Assembly: GCA_951812925.1 (NCBI GenBank)
Contig: OX638368.1
Coordinates: forward strand, 27,777,187 to 27,841,186
Source: Calliopum simillimum
Taxonomy: Eukaryota; Arthropoda; Insecta; Diptera; Lauxaniidae
Direction of reading: 5' to 3'
Length of the DNA stretch: 64,000 bases
Part shown: piece by piece, positions 1-11,165 of the stretch
Numbering within the stretch: the stretch's first letter is position 1
How the letters are laid out: every line of letters begins with the position of its first letter
Position numbers and translations under genes: made by a program
The notes under the pieces: generated by a model
Database searches by the model: none
The model's input: only the letters and a program-made list of their open reading frames with translations
Told to the model about the DNA's origin: nothing

Positions 1-895
1 GAAATAAGCTGATCTCTAAAGGAAGAAAATCTTACGCTTAGTATGATGGTTGGCAGAATAAAAAACTTTCCAAACGTAAACGTGTCGCTAACATGCTTAA
101 CGGTGTCGTAAATGTTAAGTCAAAATCCAGTTTTGAAAGCCGTTTGCAAAAGGCAAAAAGGATGTGTGCACACACACACCTATGTATTTTATATATGTTT
201 GTAAGTGTACGTGTGTGTGCGTTTGTAGTCAGTAGCAGTTGTTGTCATCGTCGTCGTCGTTGTCGACGTTTCCTCCTCGTCGTTGTTGGCATTGTGTATA
301 GTCGGTCGCAGCAGCTTCCGCTTCATCGCAATGATTTCAGAGATAATCTGCTGAAAATCTGAAAGCGCAAATATTGTAACCGGCATGTGATGTAGAGATA
401 CAAACACACAACATACACAAACATACGTGCGTATAACTGTAGATATTAAGGATGCGGCAGCAGTAGTAGTTGGATAATAATGAACCAACACAATGACAAG
501 AGCGGTGTGTTAGTACATGTGAACGTTGGTGCATATATGGGGAAATTTCATGTAAGGCCTACGCGGGTAAGTGGTTAAGCGAACAATAAATGCACGTCAA
601 TTGATATGATTTATTTAATTCGAATTAAATTATGAAATTATTTCGAAGTTAACCCAAAATAATCAAAGCCTAAAAGTATGCAAAGAGTTCGTGAAATTTG
701 CTTAGCGAAAATTATAAGAAATTTAATTTCAGTGCACCCTGTGAATGTGATAGAAAGAGACAACAAGAACAGCTGACAATGATGTTTTAACGAAGTAATA
801 CTGAAAGCAACGAGAAACCAAATTCAGCGAGTTGCTGAAAGCATCGATAAGAAATATCGAGAAGGTAAAGCTGTTGCAAGACTTGAGCATTTCAG
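1..895. other. non-coding, probable intron; CA/TG microsatellite
   Basis: No convincing gene. A short alternating purine-pyrimidine stretch (CA/TG) lies around 167-222 and a CGT/GTT-rich patch around 245-290. The short reading frames here overlap on both strands and consist of simple-sequence codons (Cys/Val/Thr/Tyr runs), as expected from microsatellites. Probably distal intron sequence of the minus-strand gene at the other end of the window. Confidence 0.5.
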
Positions 896-910
896 TATTG
901 GTGTGACTAT
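896..910. repeat. target-site duplication, left copy
   Basis: TATTGGTGTGACTAT is found here and again, identical, at 3425-3439. The two copies bracket the non-LTR retrotransposon exactly: the left copy touches the ATAC-rich tail and the right copy touches the 5'-truncated end. A perfect 15-bp direct repeat is typical of target-primed reverse transcription. Confidence 0.9.
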
Positions 911-939
911 GTATGTATGTATGTATTCTCCTTTAACTC

Positions 940-3424
940 CTAGGAGGAGCATAGGGCCAATATGAAATCTCTCCATTTGTCACGTTCCCTTGCGATGACT
1001 TTGATCTCTTGCCACGATTTTCCCGATTCTTGAATTTCCTTTTCCAACGACCTTTTCCAGTTGGTTTTGGGTCTACCACGTCCTCTACTGCCTTGTGGAT
1101 TCCACTCAAGGGCCTGGCGACAAACTTCGCTGTGTGGTTTCCGGAGAGTGTGATCAATCCATCCCCATTTGCGCAGCTTGATTTCGTTTGCTATAGCCTT
1201 TTGTTTGCATTTTTGATGTAGCTCGGCATTTGATATAGTGCGAGGCCACCAAACCTTTAGTATACGCCTTAAGCATTTGTTGACGAATACTTGCAGCTTG
1301 TTCGTTAGTTGTTCAGTAACAAGCCATGTTTCGCACCCATATAACAAAACCGATTTCACATTCGAATCAAAAATGCGTACTCTCGTTTTGGTGGATATAA
1401 CGGATGAAGACCATATTTTGTTCAGTTGAGCAAACGCGCCTTTTGCTTTTGCTATTCTTGAGTTAATATCCTCTTTTGCTCCACCATCCATGGAGATAAT
1501 GCTGCCTAAATACGTGAAGCTATCGACGTTTCCGATATCATCACTGCCAGCTTTAAACATGATGTCATTGCTTGCGTTTAGCTTCATGCTTTTAGTCTTG
1601 GATACGTTGATTTTCAGGCCGGCCTTTTGTGATTCCAAGACAAGGTCTTCAATTTTGTTTTGCATATCTGAATGTTTGGACGATAAGAGGCAGATGTCGT
1701 CGGCGTAGTCGAGGTCTTCTAGATGTTCAGTAAAGTTCCATTGGATACCCCTTTTGGCCTTATTAAGAGCTTTATCTAGAATATCGTCAAGAACGATAAG
1801 GAAGAGAGATGGTGACAGTAAACACCCCTGCCGTACGCCTGAATTAGTGGTGAATGTCGGTGACAACAACCCGTTGTGTAACACACTGCATTTAAAGCCT
1901 TCATATTGTGCACGTACTAAGTTTATGGCCTTTGCGGCAATACCTCTTCGTTGCAGTGACGCCCAGATGTTTTCTCGGGAAACACTGTCGAAGGCAGTGC
2001 TATAGTCAACGAAGACAAGTTGAAGTGCAGCACGCCACTCGCATGATTGCTCGACAATTATTCTGAGCGTGTTGATTTGATCCACGCATGATCTGTTTCG
2101 CCGGAATCCTGCTTGCTGCTTTCGAATGGCCGAATCAAGTTTTTCGCTTACCCTGCTCAGAAGCACTTTCGTCTGTACTTTTGATGGTACTGAGAGCAAG
2201 GTGATGCCTCTATAGTTTCGGCACTCGCTTAGGTCACCTTTTTTCGGCAATTCACTCCAGATTTTGGTGAACAGAGGATGGAGAATTTTAGCTGATGTTA
2301 TGGGGCATGCCTTTAGCAGTTCAGCTGTTATTTGATCTATACCAGCGGCCTTGTTGTTTTTCATGCTTTGGATAGCTTTCACAATTTCATCAATTGTAGG
2401 CGGCGGTGTTTGTATTCGACTACTACTACGAGTCATTGCGGCAGTTGTAGTTGGTGATTCTGGTTGCAGGGATGTGGTAGACATGGGATTTAGTATATCA
2501 CAAAAATACTCTTTCCATCTGTTTAGTTGTTCGTCCGCTGATGTTAAGAGATTTCCATTTTTGTCTTTGATAGGGCGGCTCTGTTGGAGTTTTCTGCCTG
2601 ATAATCTGCGGGTGATATCGTAAAGCTGCCTGAGATTTTGAGCATTTGCAGCGCTTTCGGCTTCGCTCGCGAGGTCGTTATACATTCTCCTTTTGTCTTG
2701 TCTGCACGATCGCCTGACTTCTTTATTGAGAGAGTTAAAGACCTTTTCGGCGACGTTCTTTTGCGCTCTAGTTTTAGCGTCGTCTCTCAGTTTTTTCGCG
2801 CGTCTTCTTTTTTCGACAAGATCCCACGTTTCCTCGCTCATCCAGTGCTTCTTGTTCGAGGGTCGAAACCCAAGTATTTTTTCACTGGAGTTTAAGAACG
2901 CAGCCTTAGCGGCCCTCCATGATGTTTCAATACTTCCACCACAATCGAACGGCACTGTTTTAAGTTCTTCTACGAAAGATCTGCGTATCTCGTCGTTCTT
3001 AAGCTTAAGCACGTCGAATTTTTTTGCTACAGATTGTTCGCTGGGACGTTTATTAGCGGCAAGTTTTAGTCGAATGACCGCGACGAGAAGATGGTGGTCG
3101 GAGCCTATGTCAGCGGCCCTCTTTACTCGTACGTCCAGAAGACTCCCTCTCCATTTTCTGCTAATGCAGAAGTGATCGATTTGGTTTTCAGTGGTGTTGT
3201 CTGGGGACACCCAAGTAGCTTTATGGCATTTTTTGTGTGAGAATAGCGTACCTCCAACGACAAGACCGGCTGTATTGCAGGCGTCAATGAGAAGCTCTCC
3301 ATTGTCGTTTCTCGCACCCAAACCATGTCTTCCAATCACGTGCTCTAGGTTAAGGTTTTTTTGAGCCTACTTTGGCATTCAAATCGCCCATAACCATTAT
3401 GATGTCGTTTTTGTGAGCACTGTT
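940..3424 (-). pseudogene. endonuclease/reverse transcriptase of the non-LTR element, 5'-truncated and frameshifted
   Basis: In the intact element this protein nicks target DNA and reverse-transcribes the element RNA at the nick. What remains begins late in the AP-type endonuclease, with the MGDLNAK motif read from 3424. After a run of seven A (minus strand; 3356-3362) the frame moves by one base. A continuous 799-codon frame then runs from 3339 to 940. In that frame the endonuclease ends with GSDHHLL (residues ~79-85). The reverse transcriptase carries VDYSTAFDSV (~444-453, first catalytic Asp), GVRQGCLLSP (~501-510) and YADD (~545-548, catalytic Asp pair). The C-terminal region (~720-799) has the HTLRKP and NPQG motifs of this family and ends at a TAG at 940. 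Near residues 360-366 the text jumps from FTKIWSE to LPKKGDL, about 15-18 residues shorter than I expect for the family, so an in-frame deletion is likely. The endonuclease N-terminus is absent. Confidence 0.9.
3356..3362 (-). other. frameshift site in A7 run of the retrotransposon ORF
   Basis: The endonuclease frame entering from 3424 reaches a stop just after seven A residues (T7 on the plus strand). The downstream 799-codon frame takes over one base out of register at the same point. A one-base homopolymer length change explains the break. A sequencing or assembly homopolymer error would look the same. Confidence 0.7.
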
Positions 3425-3439
3425 TATTGGTGTGACTAT
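3425..3439. repeat. target-site duplication, right copy
   Basis: Identical to 896-910 (TATTGGTGTGACTAT). Removing 911-3439 restores one copy of the target and a continuous pre-insertion sequence. Confidence 0.9.
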
Positions 3440-3574
3440 AGTTGAATAAAATTTAAATGTGAAAAAAAAAAAACAAAAAAGTGCTAGCCCAGTAACGCAA
3501 ACATTAATAAGTGTTTTTATTGGAGTTGTAAGTAAGAGGCTATTGCACCAAAGTGAATTATGGCGATTTTTCGC

Positions 3575-4360
3575 TTGTATCAAAGATTCTGACCTTCATC
3601 AGCATTTTTTTAAATTTTCAACAACTTTCAATTCTATCAATAATTTTCGACTCCAAAAACATTTCTGATTTTGATCAGCAATTTCTGACTTTGTTAACAT
3701 TTTTCGACTCTATATACAATTCTGAACTCCATCAACATTTTTGAGTTTCTAAACTCTTTCCAATTCTATCAACATTCCTGAACTTTATCAACATTTTTTG
3801 ACTTTGTCAACAATTTTCGCCTCTATCAGCATTTCTAAACCTCATCAGCATTTTGTAATCAAATCAACAAGTTTCAATTTTATCAACAATTTTCACCTCT
3901 ATCAACGTTTCTGAACTACATCAGCATTTTTTGGCTTTGTCAACATTTTCCAATTTTATTCAAATTTTCTGTTTTTATCAACTATTCTGAACTTCATCAA
4001 CATTTTTTGACTTTGTCACCATTTTTCAATTCTATCAACATTACTGAAGTTCATCAGAATTTTTTTACTTTACCAACATTTTTCAATTCTATCAAAAATT
4101 TTTGCCTCTATTAACATTTTTGAACATCATCAGCATTTTTTGACTTTGTCAACAATTTTTACCTCTATTAACATTTCTGAACTTTATCAGCATTTTTTGG
4201 CGTTATCAACATATTCGAATTTTATTAAAATTTTTTATTTCCATTAACTTTTCTGAACTTCATCAACATTTTTTGACTTTGTCAGCAACTTTCAATTCTA
4301 GCTAAAATTTTCGCCTCCATCAACATTTCTGAACTTCATTAGCATTTTGCGAGCATATTC
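3575..4360. repeat. degenerate minisatellite, family A (GTTGATAAAGTC type), minus orientation
   Basis: About 0.8 kb of imperfect repeats. On the plus strand the recurrent pieces are TTTGACTTTGTCAACA, TTTCAATTCTATCAACA and TTCTGAACTTCATCAACA, each roughly 18-24 bp and cycling in order. On the minus strand they read as ATGTTGA(T/C)(A/G)AAGTC..., the same word that builds the array at 50065-51850 on the plus strand. Divergence between units is high, so the array is old. The short reading frames crossing it are repeat-driven. Confidence 0.85.
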
Positions 4361-5699
4361 CAAATAGATAAGAATTAAAAAAAAATTGCCAAATATTTAA
4401 CTAGCTATAACTTGATTTCTCCAGAAGAAGATGGTAGTAAAATACGACTCCATACTTTGATATTATCCTCATGTTCAAAACCAAACCATACGATTGGAGA
4501 TTATTAAATTTTTAAATTGAGTTGTCATGAGTTATTCGAACTCTTTAAGCATTTAAGGTTTTTCATGGAATTATCCCCACAAACGTAACCTCATATTATG
4601 TATTCTACCTACCAGTGTGTTCATATGATTTAGTTTACTGGTATTTAGCATTTAGGGGGTTAATGCAGTGTACTCTCTCTCTCTAACTTTGTAAGTATTG
4701 GATTTGTTTGTGGAGTTAACACAACTGAACAGCTGAGTGCGGATAATCCACTTCAGCAAGTGTCTCGTTAAAATATATATATACGCGCAGAGATGTCTGT
4801 GTGTGTGTGTTTGTAAACTGAAGCTCGGTGTATGTATTTCAGTGTGTATGCGTGCTTGTAAGCCAAATAAGAATTATGTTTATTTTATTGTTTGTGGTAA
4901 CATTTGGTGTTGTTTGAAGAATATTACTTTTATTATTATTTTTTATTTTTGTACTTTTAAAAACAGTTTGTTTTTAATTTTAATCAGAAATGTGGTAGTT
5001 TGCTTCTCAAAGCGTAAAAGCAAAATACCATCATTACCTAAAGGTTTTTTGTGAATCATACCAATGGAAATACACATGTATATATTGCAACTAAGCCGAA
5101 TATTAACATTGTCTTTATCGCTCTTAAGAATTTGATCTTTGGATAACGATGCATTTAAAATCATAAATTAGTTTTGTATCTTTGAAATTTCCGCCAAAGT
5201 CAAAAATTTTGAAAAAAAAAATTTAAAATTGAATTGTAGTATTTCTTCATTGGGATAACACTCACCACTTAAAAGTCAAGACTTGAACCTTAATGCACTG
5301 CAATTAAAATAATACTGAACTGGTTTGCCACATTTTTGTTGTTGTTGTTGTTGTTGCATATGCTATATTCATCCCTTCGTTACTCAACTGTTTTAGCTGC
5401 TATGAAGCTGGCTTTACATTCTCAACTGTTCTCTCTATTTCTCTTCACAACATGCCATTTGGTTTGTGCAGTTGCTTTGATTCTACATAGGGTGCACTAA
5501 AAGTTTATTTTTTCCATAAATTTTGCTTAAGCTGCTAGCTTAAAAATAAACTTATTGCAGGTTTACTCTTACTTTAGATTTGCCTGCTTTTGTTGACACA
5601 GTGGAGGCCAGACAAATAATTCCAATTAAATAAAAAGTGAAAAAAATTGAGGGGAATATAATATCAATGAAATATTGATAACATTTTTTTTTGACTAAT
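4361..5699. other. non-coding with short microsatellites
   Basis: No supported gene. CT repeats occur near 4674-4684, a TG run near 4797-4810, and a (GTT)n tract at about 5336-5356. At 5190-5245 a ~55-bp segment (CCGCCAAAGTCAAAAATTTT followed by A-rich sequence and AATTGAATTGTAGTATT) matches the right end of the inverted-repeat element at 10735-11165, so it is a solo fragment of that family. Confidence 0.55.
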
Positions 5700-6530
5700 T
5701 AATGGTCGCTGATTTCGAAGCTGGCATCCATTTTTTTTTTTTTCAACTGACCTCCTCTTATTGCTTTCATGTGGTATTTTATAACCCTCTTTTTTAGAAT
5801 TTGTCCATAGCAAGTAAACGGCTCAGAAAACTTTCGTGGTCTTCGTGGCCACATAAGCAAATAGTTAGTGTCACTGAAGATATCAACCATATAGGGTGTG
5901 CTGATTTTAAGCAATAGGGGTCCCAAATGTAAAAATTTGATTTAAGGAAAAGCAATTACACAATATATATTTCACAGAAAACACATCAAATTTCTACCTG
6001 AATTAGATCTCGTAAATTTTTTTTTTCAGTAATTTAGGGCCGCTATTTCCGAATCTGGTATAATGGAAATGGAGTGTCTTACCCCTTTGCTAGTTTCAGG
6101 AGGAGCAGTCTGTAAAGGCAAGAGGAGTTTTTAGCATGTTCGAGTCTCGCACGCAGGCTTCAGACACTTTTACTCCTCGTTAAAAAAACCCTTTTTGGTG
6201 TAAAATTTATCTGCCCAAAAGTCTGCTAAAGTCAAGATCTTCATTCTTTTCAATTCAGAGAAAGCTATGCGCAATAAATTAGAAATGTTTTGACTAAAAT
6301 AATAATAATTTCCCTTGTTATTACCTCTTTGAAGCATTTAATAGACCCCTTTTAGAGGATTTAGCCATATCATGTAAACGGTCCTGAAAACTATCATGGT
6401 CTATTCGAGAAAAATGCCATCCATAGCAAAAAAAGGTTAGGTCGATTGAAGGCTTCAAAAATATTGGTTATACTAATTTGAAGATGTATGGTTTCAAATT
6501 TAAGACTTTACTTGTTTTGTCATATAAGTA
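5700..6530. repeat. diverged direct repeat pair with GGTCGCTGATTTCGAA blocks
   Basis: Two related blocks about 565 bp apart: 5774-5838 and 6339-6402 share the order ...CC(C/T)TTTTAGA..TTTG(T/G)CCATA...TGTAAACGG...GAAAACT..C.TGGTC. The heads of the blocks carry GGTCGCTGATTTCGAAGCTGG (5703) and GGCCGCTATTTCCGAATCTGG (6048). The same GCTGATTTCGAATCTGATA word appears at 38670 and, inverted and tandem, at 39780-41165. This is a dispersed repeat family; no coding potential is evident. Confidence 0.6.
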
Positions 6531-6589
6531 TTTGCATTTGAAACCCATTGTCTTAAAATTGGTACGTGTACTCTATATTGTTGATGAAT

Positions 6590-6860
6590 TCAAAACGGTT
6601 TTCACTTAAAACCAAGGTATCTTACAAAAAAAATTTATATGGCAAAAAATGCTTAGAATTATCCATACTTGCGAATTTTTGTCAGAATTTGTTGAAATAT
6701 TTAAATTTAAATTTTTTTTGACCAATTTTTGAAAAATTACAGATCATCCCTAAAAATTCTAAAAAAATCATGCGTCATCTGTAGACAATTTTTAGTATTT
6801 TTTTCCTTATACACTTTTTTCGTAAGACGCTTCGGTTTTGAGTAAAAAAAAATTTTTCCG
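6590..6860. repeat. small inverted repeat related to the 24.6-kb hairpin
   Basis: The left arm (about 6600-6660) contains ACTTAAAACCAAGGTATCTT, then TATGGCAAAAAATGCTTAGAATT. The right arm (about 6785-6850) reads back as the inverse (TTTTTCGTAAGACGC, TTTTGAGTAAAA). The same words build the long inverted repeat at 24575-25860 (for example 24905-24925 and 25335-25385). A diverged or partial copy of the same hairpin element. Confidence 0.65.
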
Positions 6861-7027
6861 ACCGAATAAACAAAATTTCCATGTTCGAGTAGCCATGTTT
6901 CGGTAAATTTTTATCCTTAGAATTTTTTTTAAAAACCATTGTAAAGGAAATTTTATCTCTTTTTTTATATTTCGACATATCTGTACCTATCTCTTCCCCT
7001 AAAAGAGTTATAGACTAAAAAGTAAAG

Positions 7028-7052
7028 TTTTTTTTTTTTTTTTTTTTTTTTT
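7028..7052. repeat. poly(T) tract, 25 bp
   Basis: Uninterrupted run of 25 T in very A/T-rich surroundings. It could be an old poly(A) tail on the minus strand, but no retroposed sequence is recognisable next to it. Confidence 0.8.
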
Positions 7053-9445
7053 GGTTACATTTTTAGCATAAGCAATTTTTTTTTTTAATTTTTTAAATAA
7101 CCTATTTTGATGGAAATTCAATATTCCACAAAAAGTTTGCTAGAAAAAAATATCGAATTTTGATTTGTTCGCTAGATACATATATTGAAAAAACTGTAAA
7201 GGGGTGCATTTTCATACCAAAACACCGCTAAATTTTATTTGTGGATCAAAAACATTAAGAAGATAATATTTTTTATATTTTATATATTATATATTATTAT
7301 TTGGGTATTCTCTACAAAAGATGTCTTGCTGCCATTAGCAAAAAAGCCAATAGTTTAGCAGTTACTGATAGTTAAAGAAATTTGCCTATTTAAGGCCCAT
7401 TTCTTAGTCGAAAACTGGCTGGGTTTTTTTCCACGTCAGATTCGTAATTTTTTTAGGAATTTCAGTTTTTGGCCATACCTCTGTACATTTCATATTTCTC
7501 GTAGGCAGTCTTATATACATATATGTATCATATATGTATCTTTATCGCACATATCTTTCAAAACATCCGAAACATTTTATTGCAATGGCATGTTTTCTGA
7601 AGCCTGTCAATTAGCGAGGATTAAACTCCCACTTGAAAACAAATGTTTTCATGAACCAAAATTAACGCAGCACAAGCCCACGTGAGGCACATAAAATTGT
7701 GCGCCACGCAATTTTTCTTAATTGTTACTTAAATACAGAATATATAAATGAACAAAATAAAAATGTCGGAAAAATAAAAATGCGAAAAAAACAAACAAAT
7801 GAAATCCTTCCGCACAGCAGCCAAAGTCAACGCAAACAACTCTAGCACGCAAAAAGGACATACACACACACAGTTAAAGACAGACTATATGAATTAAAAA
7901 AAAGACACAGCAAATAAGGAATATTCAGCGCCATAAATGGACAACAGCAAAATGGGTGGATCTATGTAGATACTAACTTGTACATAAGTATTATGGACAG
8001 AATGATTTTAAAAAGAGGTCAGCCACTAAAACCCGCTGCGCTGCAAGGATTTAATAATAAACTAATGAGAATAAGCATATAAGGCAGGAATTGAATAGAA
8101 ACAAAAGCAAGGATCAAGCGGATGCTGGCACACAAAAAATGGAAAAAAGTTGACTAGCACACGTACTGGACTAACACGGTCACAACTAATACTTACTACC
8201 ACCAGCACTGGCAATGAAAAAAACAAATTGTGCTAAACTTTAAACGGAAAACGGAAATGCTGATGGCGTGGATGTGTGATTGGCAACAGGAAATCACATC
8301 GTATGTCCTCCTGCATGTTCTCTGTGTATGCTTGGCAGTTGGTAGATTTTGTTTTTGTAAGTGAGTCTGTGTTTTTTTCAACATTTTCTCCATTTAATTG
8401 ACATAATCGGCTTTTAATCACGTTTTTAGTTCACATACGCAGCATGAGTTTTAGTAATTTGTTTTCGAGCAGGGTACTTGCGGGGGTGAATATGCATTAA
8501 ATAATGATTTTTAGTGCTTAATGATGAAATATGTATGTCGGCAGGGCATATTGTGTGTATTCAGTTGGCATATTTAATAAGTATATAGGTGATTAAATTT
8601 AAATTGAAAATTTTTTAACTAAAATATTTGAACTACTGCTCTATATTGTCATAAAGATTATAGTATTGGAGCAAGCAGAAGCATATTTTTTTTTTCAGAT
8701 TTCAGACAAAAGCTGCCTTAATTTTATAATGAAATCGCTTGAAATATTGATAAATATTTTTTCGTTGAGAATGACAGTAGTGACATTATTTTGCCATTGA
8801 AATGGCAGGAGACTGTATTGACATGCCGCGCAGATTTGAATTTTAGCTGATCTCATTTAAAATCATTTATATAAATACCATGAAAACACCAAGTTTCTAG
8901 AGTGTTTTCGAATTTTGTTGTATTTTTTTATTCAACAGGGATAGTAGTGACGTCTCCGCTCGAAGTTATTTAAATATTTCTTTGCGTAAAGTAACATAGT
9001 TTTGCCTGAAATTCATGTTGATAGATTACAATGTTCTCGGGCTTAAAATGTTATTTAATTGTCTATCTTTAAGGGCTAGTGTAGGTTTTAAGAAATTTTT
9101 AAGTCGTCGATCCAAGATGGTGGCTAGAAATCAAATGAAAATGTTGAGTTTAGACTAAAAATCCTGTAAAAAAAAATTTACCTCCGAATCGATTGGTTTT
9201 AGACTCAAATTGTAAGTTTCAAACATCCTAAAAAAATTAGCATGATAACTTAGTGAAATCACACATGAAATGGAAAAAATTATGTCATTCCATTGTTTTT
9301 TCGCTGGAATTATTACGTTCCGAGGTAAATCGGAACCATCATTTTGAATTTTGGATTCATAATATTCTGGCAATATGGTAAATGATTAAAACTCAACATT
9401 TAAGAACAATATAATCAAGTTGAGGGTTGAAAATAGTAGTTCAAA
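7053..9445. other. non-coding, no structure recognised
   Basis: AT-rich sequence without a supported gene, array or long inverted repeat. Reading frames stay under about 75 codons, overlap on opposite strands and have no recognisable motif. Taken as intron. Confidence 0.5.
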
Positions 9446-9850
9446 TCAGGGTCGTAACATTCGTGGTCATCTAATATCCTAATCTTTCACCCACTTTCCA
9501 CAAGTGGTCGTTTTATTTGAGACCTACCTTGTGTTAGTAGTGGTACCATTCATGGCCATCTAGTATCATAATCTTAAACCCGTTTTTCTTTAGAGTTCGT
9601 ACTATTTGTGGCCATCAAATACCTCTAATGCTTAACATATCATTCATTAGAAGTCTCACTAATTGTGGCTATCTACTATAGTAGTCCTACACCTTCTTGC
9701 CGTTAATAATCGTACTAATCGTGGCTATCTAATATCCTTATCTTTACTTGCCTTCCATTAGAGATCGTGCTATTCTTGGCCATCTTATATATAAGTCCTG
9801 TACCAATTTTCCACCAGTGGTCGTACTATTCAAATCCAAAACCTACCTTC
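9446..9850. repeat. degenerate minisatellite, ~58-bp unit
   Basis: Six to seven diverged units built on TCGTACTATTCGTGGCCATC, then TAATATCCTAATCTTTA, then CCTTCCATTAG(T/A)G. The GTGG(C/T)(C/T)ATCTA core recurs near 9459, 9551, 9609, 9667, 9719 and 9776, i.e. at about 52-58 bp with one longer gap. Units are heavily mutated. Confidence 0.75.
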
Positions 9851-9984
9851 CTTTAGGGGTCAAACTTTTCGTAGTAATATATAGGCATAAGGTAACAAAG
9901 CTTCTGGGAGGTGATTGAAAAGTCCTGGGGCAACAAAAAAAATTGCACTTGAGGGGGTCTAAATTGTACCTCTGAAGAGTCATG

Positions 9985-10260
9985 ATTTTTTATACCCTAC
10001 ACCCAGGGTATATTCACTTTGTCTTTCCGTCTGTAACGCAGAGAAGGAGGCGTGGCAGATATAGAAAAGTATATATATTCTTGATCAGCGTCACCGCCTG
10101 AGTCGATATAGCCATGTCCGTCTGTCTGGCTGGCTCGGTGTGCGTGGAAATACATTTTTGGGAAAACTGAGCAAGATAATTCAATGAAAGTTGGTACCTA
10201 CCTCCGTCGTCAAAGTTAACTTGTGGGATTGAAAATAAGCGAAATCGGTACAAAAAATGT
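9985..10260 (+). repeat. dispersed fly repeat (TATACCC...GTCCGTCTGTCTGGC type)
   Basis: The order is TATACCCTACACCCAGGGTATA (a near-palindrome), CTTTGTCTTTCCGTCTGTAA, AAAGTATATATATTCTTGATCAGCG, GAGTCGATATAGCCATGTCCGTCTGTCTGGCTGGC, then ...AATGAAAGTTGGTACCTACC. From memory, this word order is widespread in introns and intergenic DNA of higher flies. An inverted, more diverged relative lies at 47660-47745. Its parent transposon cannot be named here. Confidence 0.7.
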
Positions 10261-10734
10261 ATTCAAAATTCGACAATGCAAAATATACATAAATACTACA
10301 AATTATAAGCGCAAGCTCCGAAAAAAAACTGGGAAAATTCATACAAGAGGCAAAAGCTTCAAAATGCTATACTCAAAATGTTTTTTGAGATAATCCAACT
10401 AAATTTCACTCAAATACTAAGAACTATTAATGCAAGCTCTGAGCAAAAACTGAATGAACTCAAACAAAAGGACGTGGCATCTCCCATAAAAGCAAAATTT
10501 TCAAAATACTGCAATGTGGGGTATTTAATATTTGGCCAGGCCAAAAGTTACACCCTTACTAGTCGTACTCGTTTTAGAAAAAAAAAAAAAATTTCTTCGG
10601 TCACCCTAGCGTTTTAGAGAAACCATTTTTATCAAAAACTTTTAAGTAATTATATGAGCTTTGTAAGAGTTCTTTTGTTTGATAGGATTTTAAAAGATTT
10701 TGCAAAGTTCTGGAGCTTAAAAGTTGATATTTTA

Positions 10735-11165
10735 AATTTGTTTCACTTTTTTGGACTTAGCGGCCATTTTAGTATGAAAAGGGTCCTATTAACATGATTT
10801 TTTAGTATTATTTTTTGAATTTTCTTTAAATTTGCTTTAATTTTATTGTACATTTATTATACCAATTTTTTTAATTAAGGTCAGAAAAAAAAACTTTACA
10901 AGAACAATCCGTTTGGAGGCTACAATAAAAGGGCAGCGCATCATCATATGCAGCGCAACGCATGTGAGTAACCCGTTTGTTACATAGAAAACTATTTTTT
11001 CCGTCCTCAAATTAAATAATTGGTAAAAAAATGTACTATCGAATTAAAGGAAATTAAACGAGTATTCCAAAAAAATTATAAAAACGAATGTTAATAAAAC
11101 ATTTTTCATACTAAAATGTCCGCCAAAGTCAAAAATTGTAAAAAAAATATAAAATTGAATTGTAG
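10735..11165. repeat. inverted-repeat (foldback/MITE-like) element, ~0.43 kb
   Basis: The left arm, about 10740-10890, contains GGCCATTTTAGTATGAAAAG, then TATTAACATGATTTTT, then GTACATTTATTATACCAATT. The right arm, about 10985-11160, reads back as GCGGACATTTTAGTATGAAA, TATTAACATTCGTTTTTA and GTACATTTTTTTACCAATTA. The arms are diverged by substitutions and small indels. The outer part of the right arm (11117-11170) recurs alone at 5190-5245, so the element belongs to a dispersed family. Confidence 0.7.

Larger units (their letters stand above)
911..3424 (-). mobile_element. 5'-truncated non-LTR retrotransposon (RTE-like), 2.5 kb
   Basis: A LINE-type element on the minus strand, bounded by the perfect 15-bp duplication at 896-910 and 3425-3439. 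The 3' end is short: about 30 bp after the stop codon the element finishes in a run of ATAC units (ATACATACATACATAG on its own strand) rather than poly(A), a habit of RTE-like elements. The 5' end lies inside the endonuclease domain, so the copy was truncated during insertion, and no 5' UTR is present. The identical duplications suggest a fairly recent insertion, but a frameshift and a probable internal deletion make this copy non-autonomous. RTE is my best clade call from the endonuclease plus RT layout and tail; related clades are not excluded. Confidence 0.88.

Noticed and set aside
6100..6190. tRNA or tRNA-derived SINE head (GTTCGAGTCTCGC looks like a B box)
   Set aside because: No matching A box, no cloverleaf could be drawn, and no tail or target duplication.
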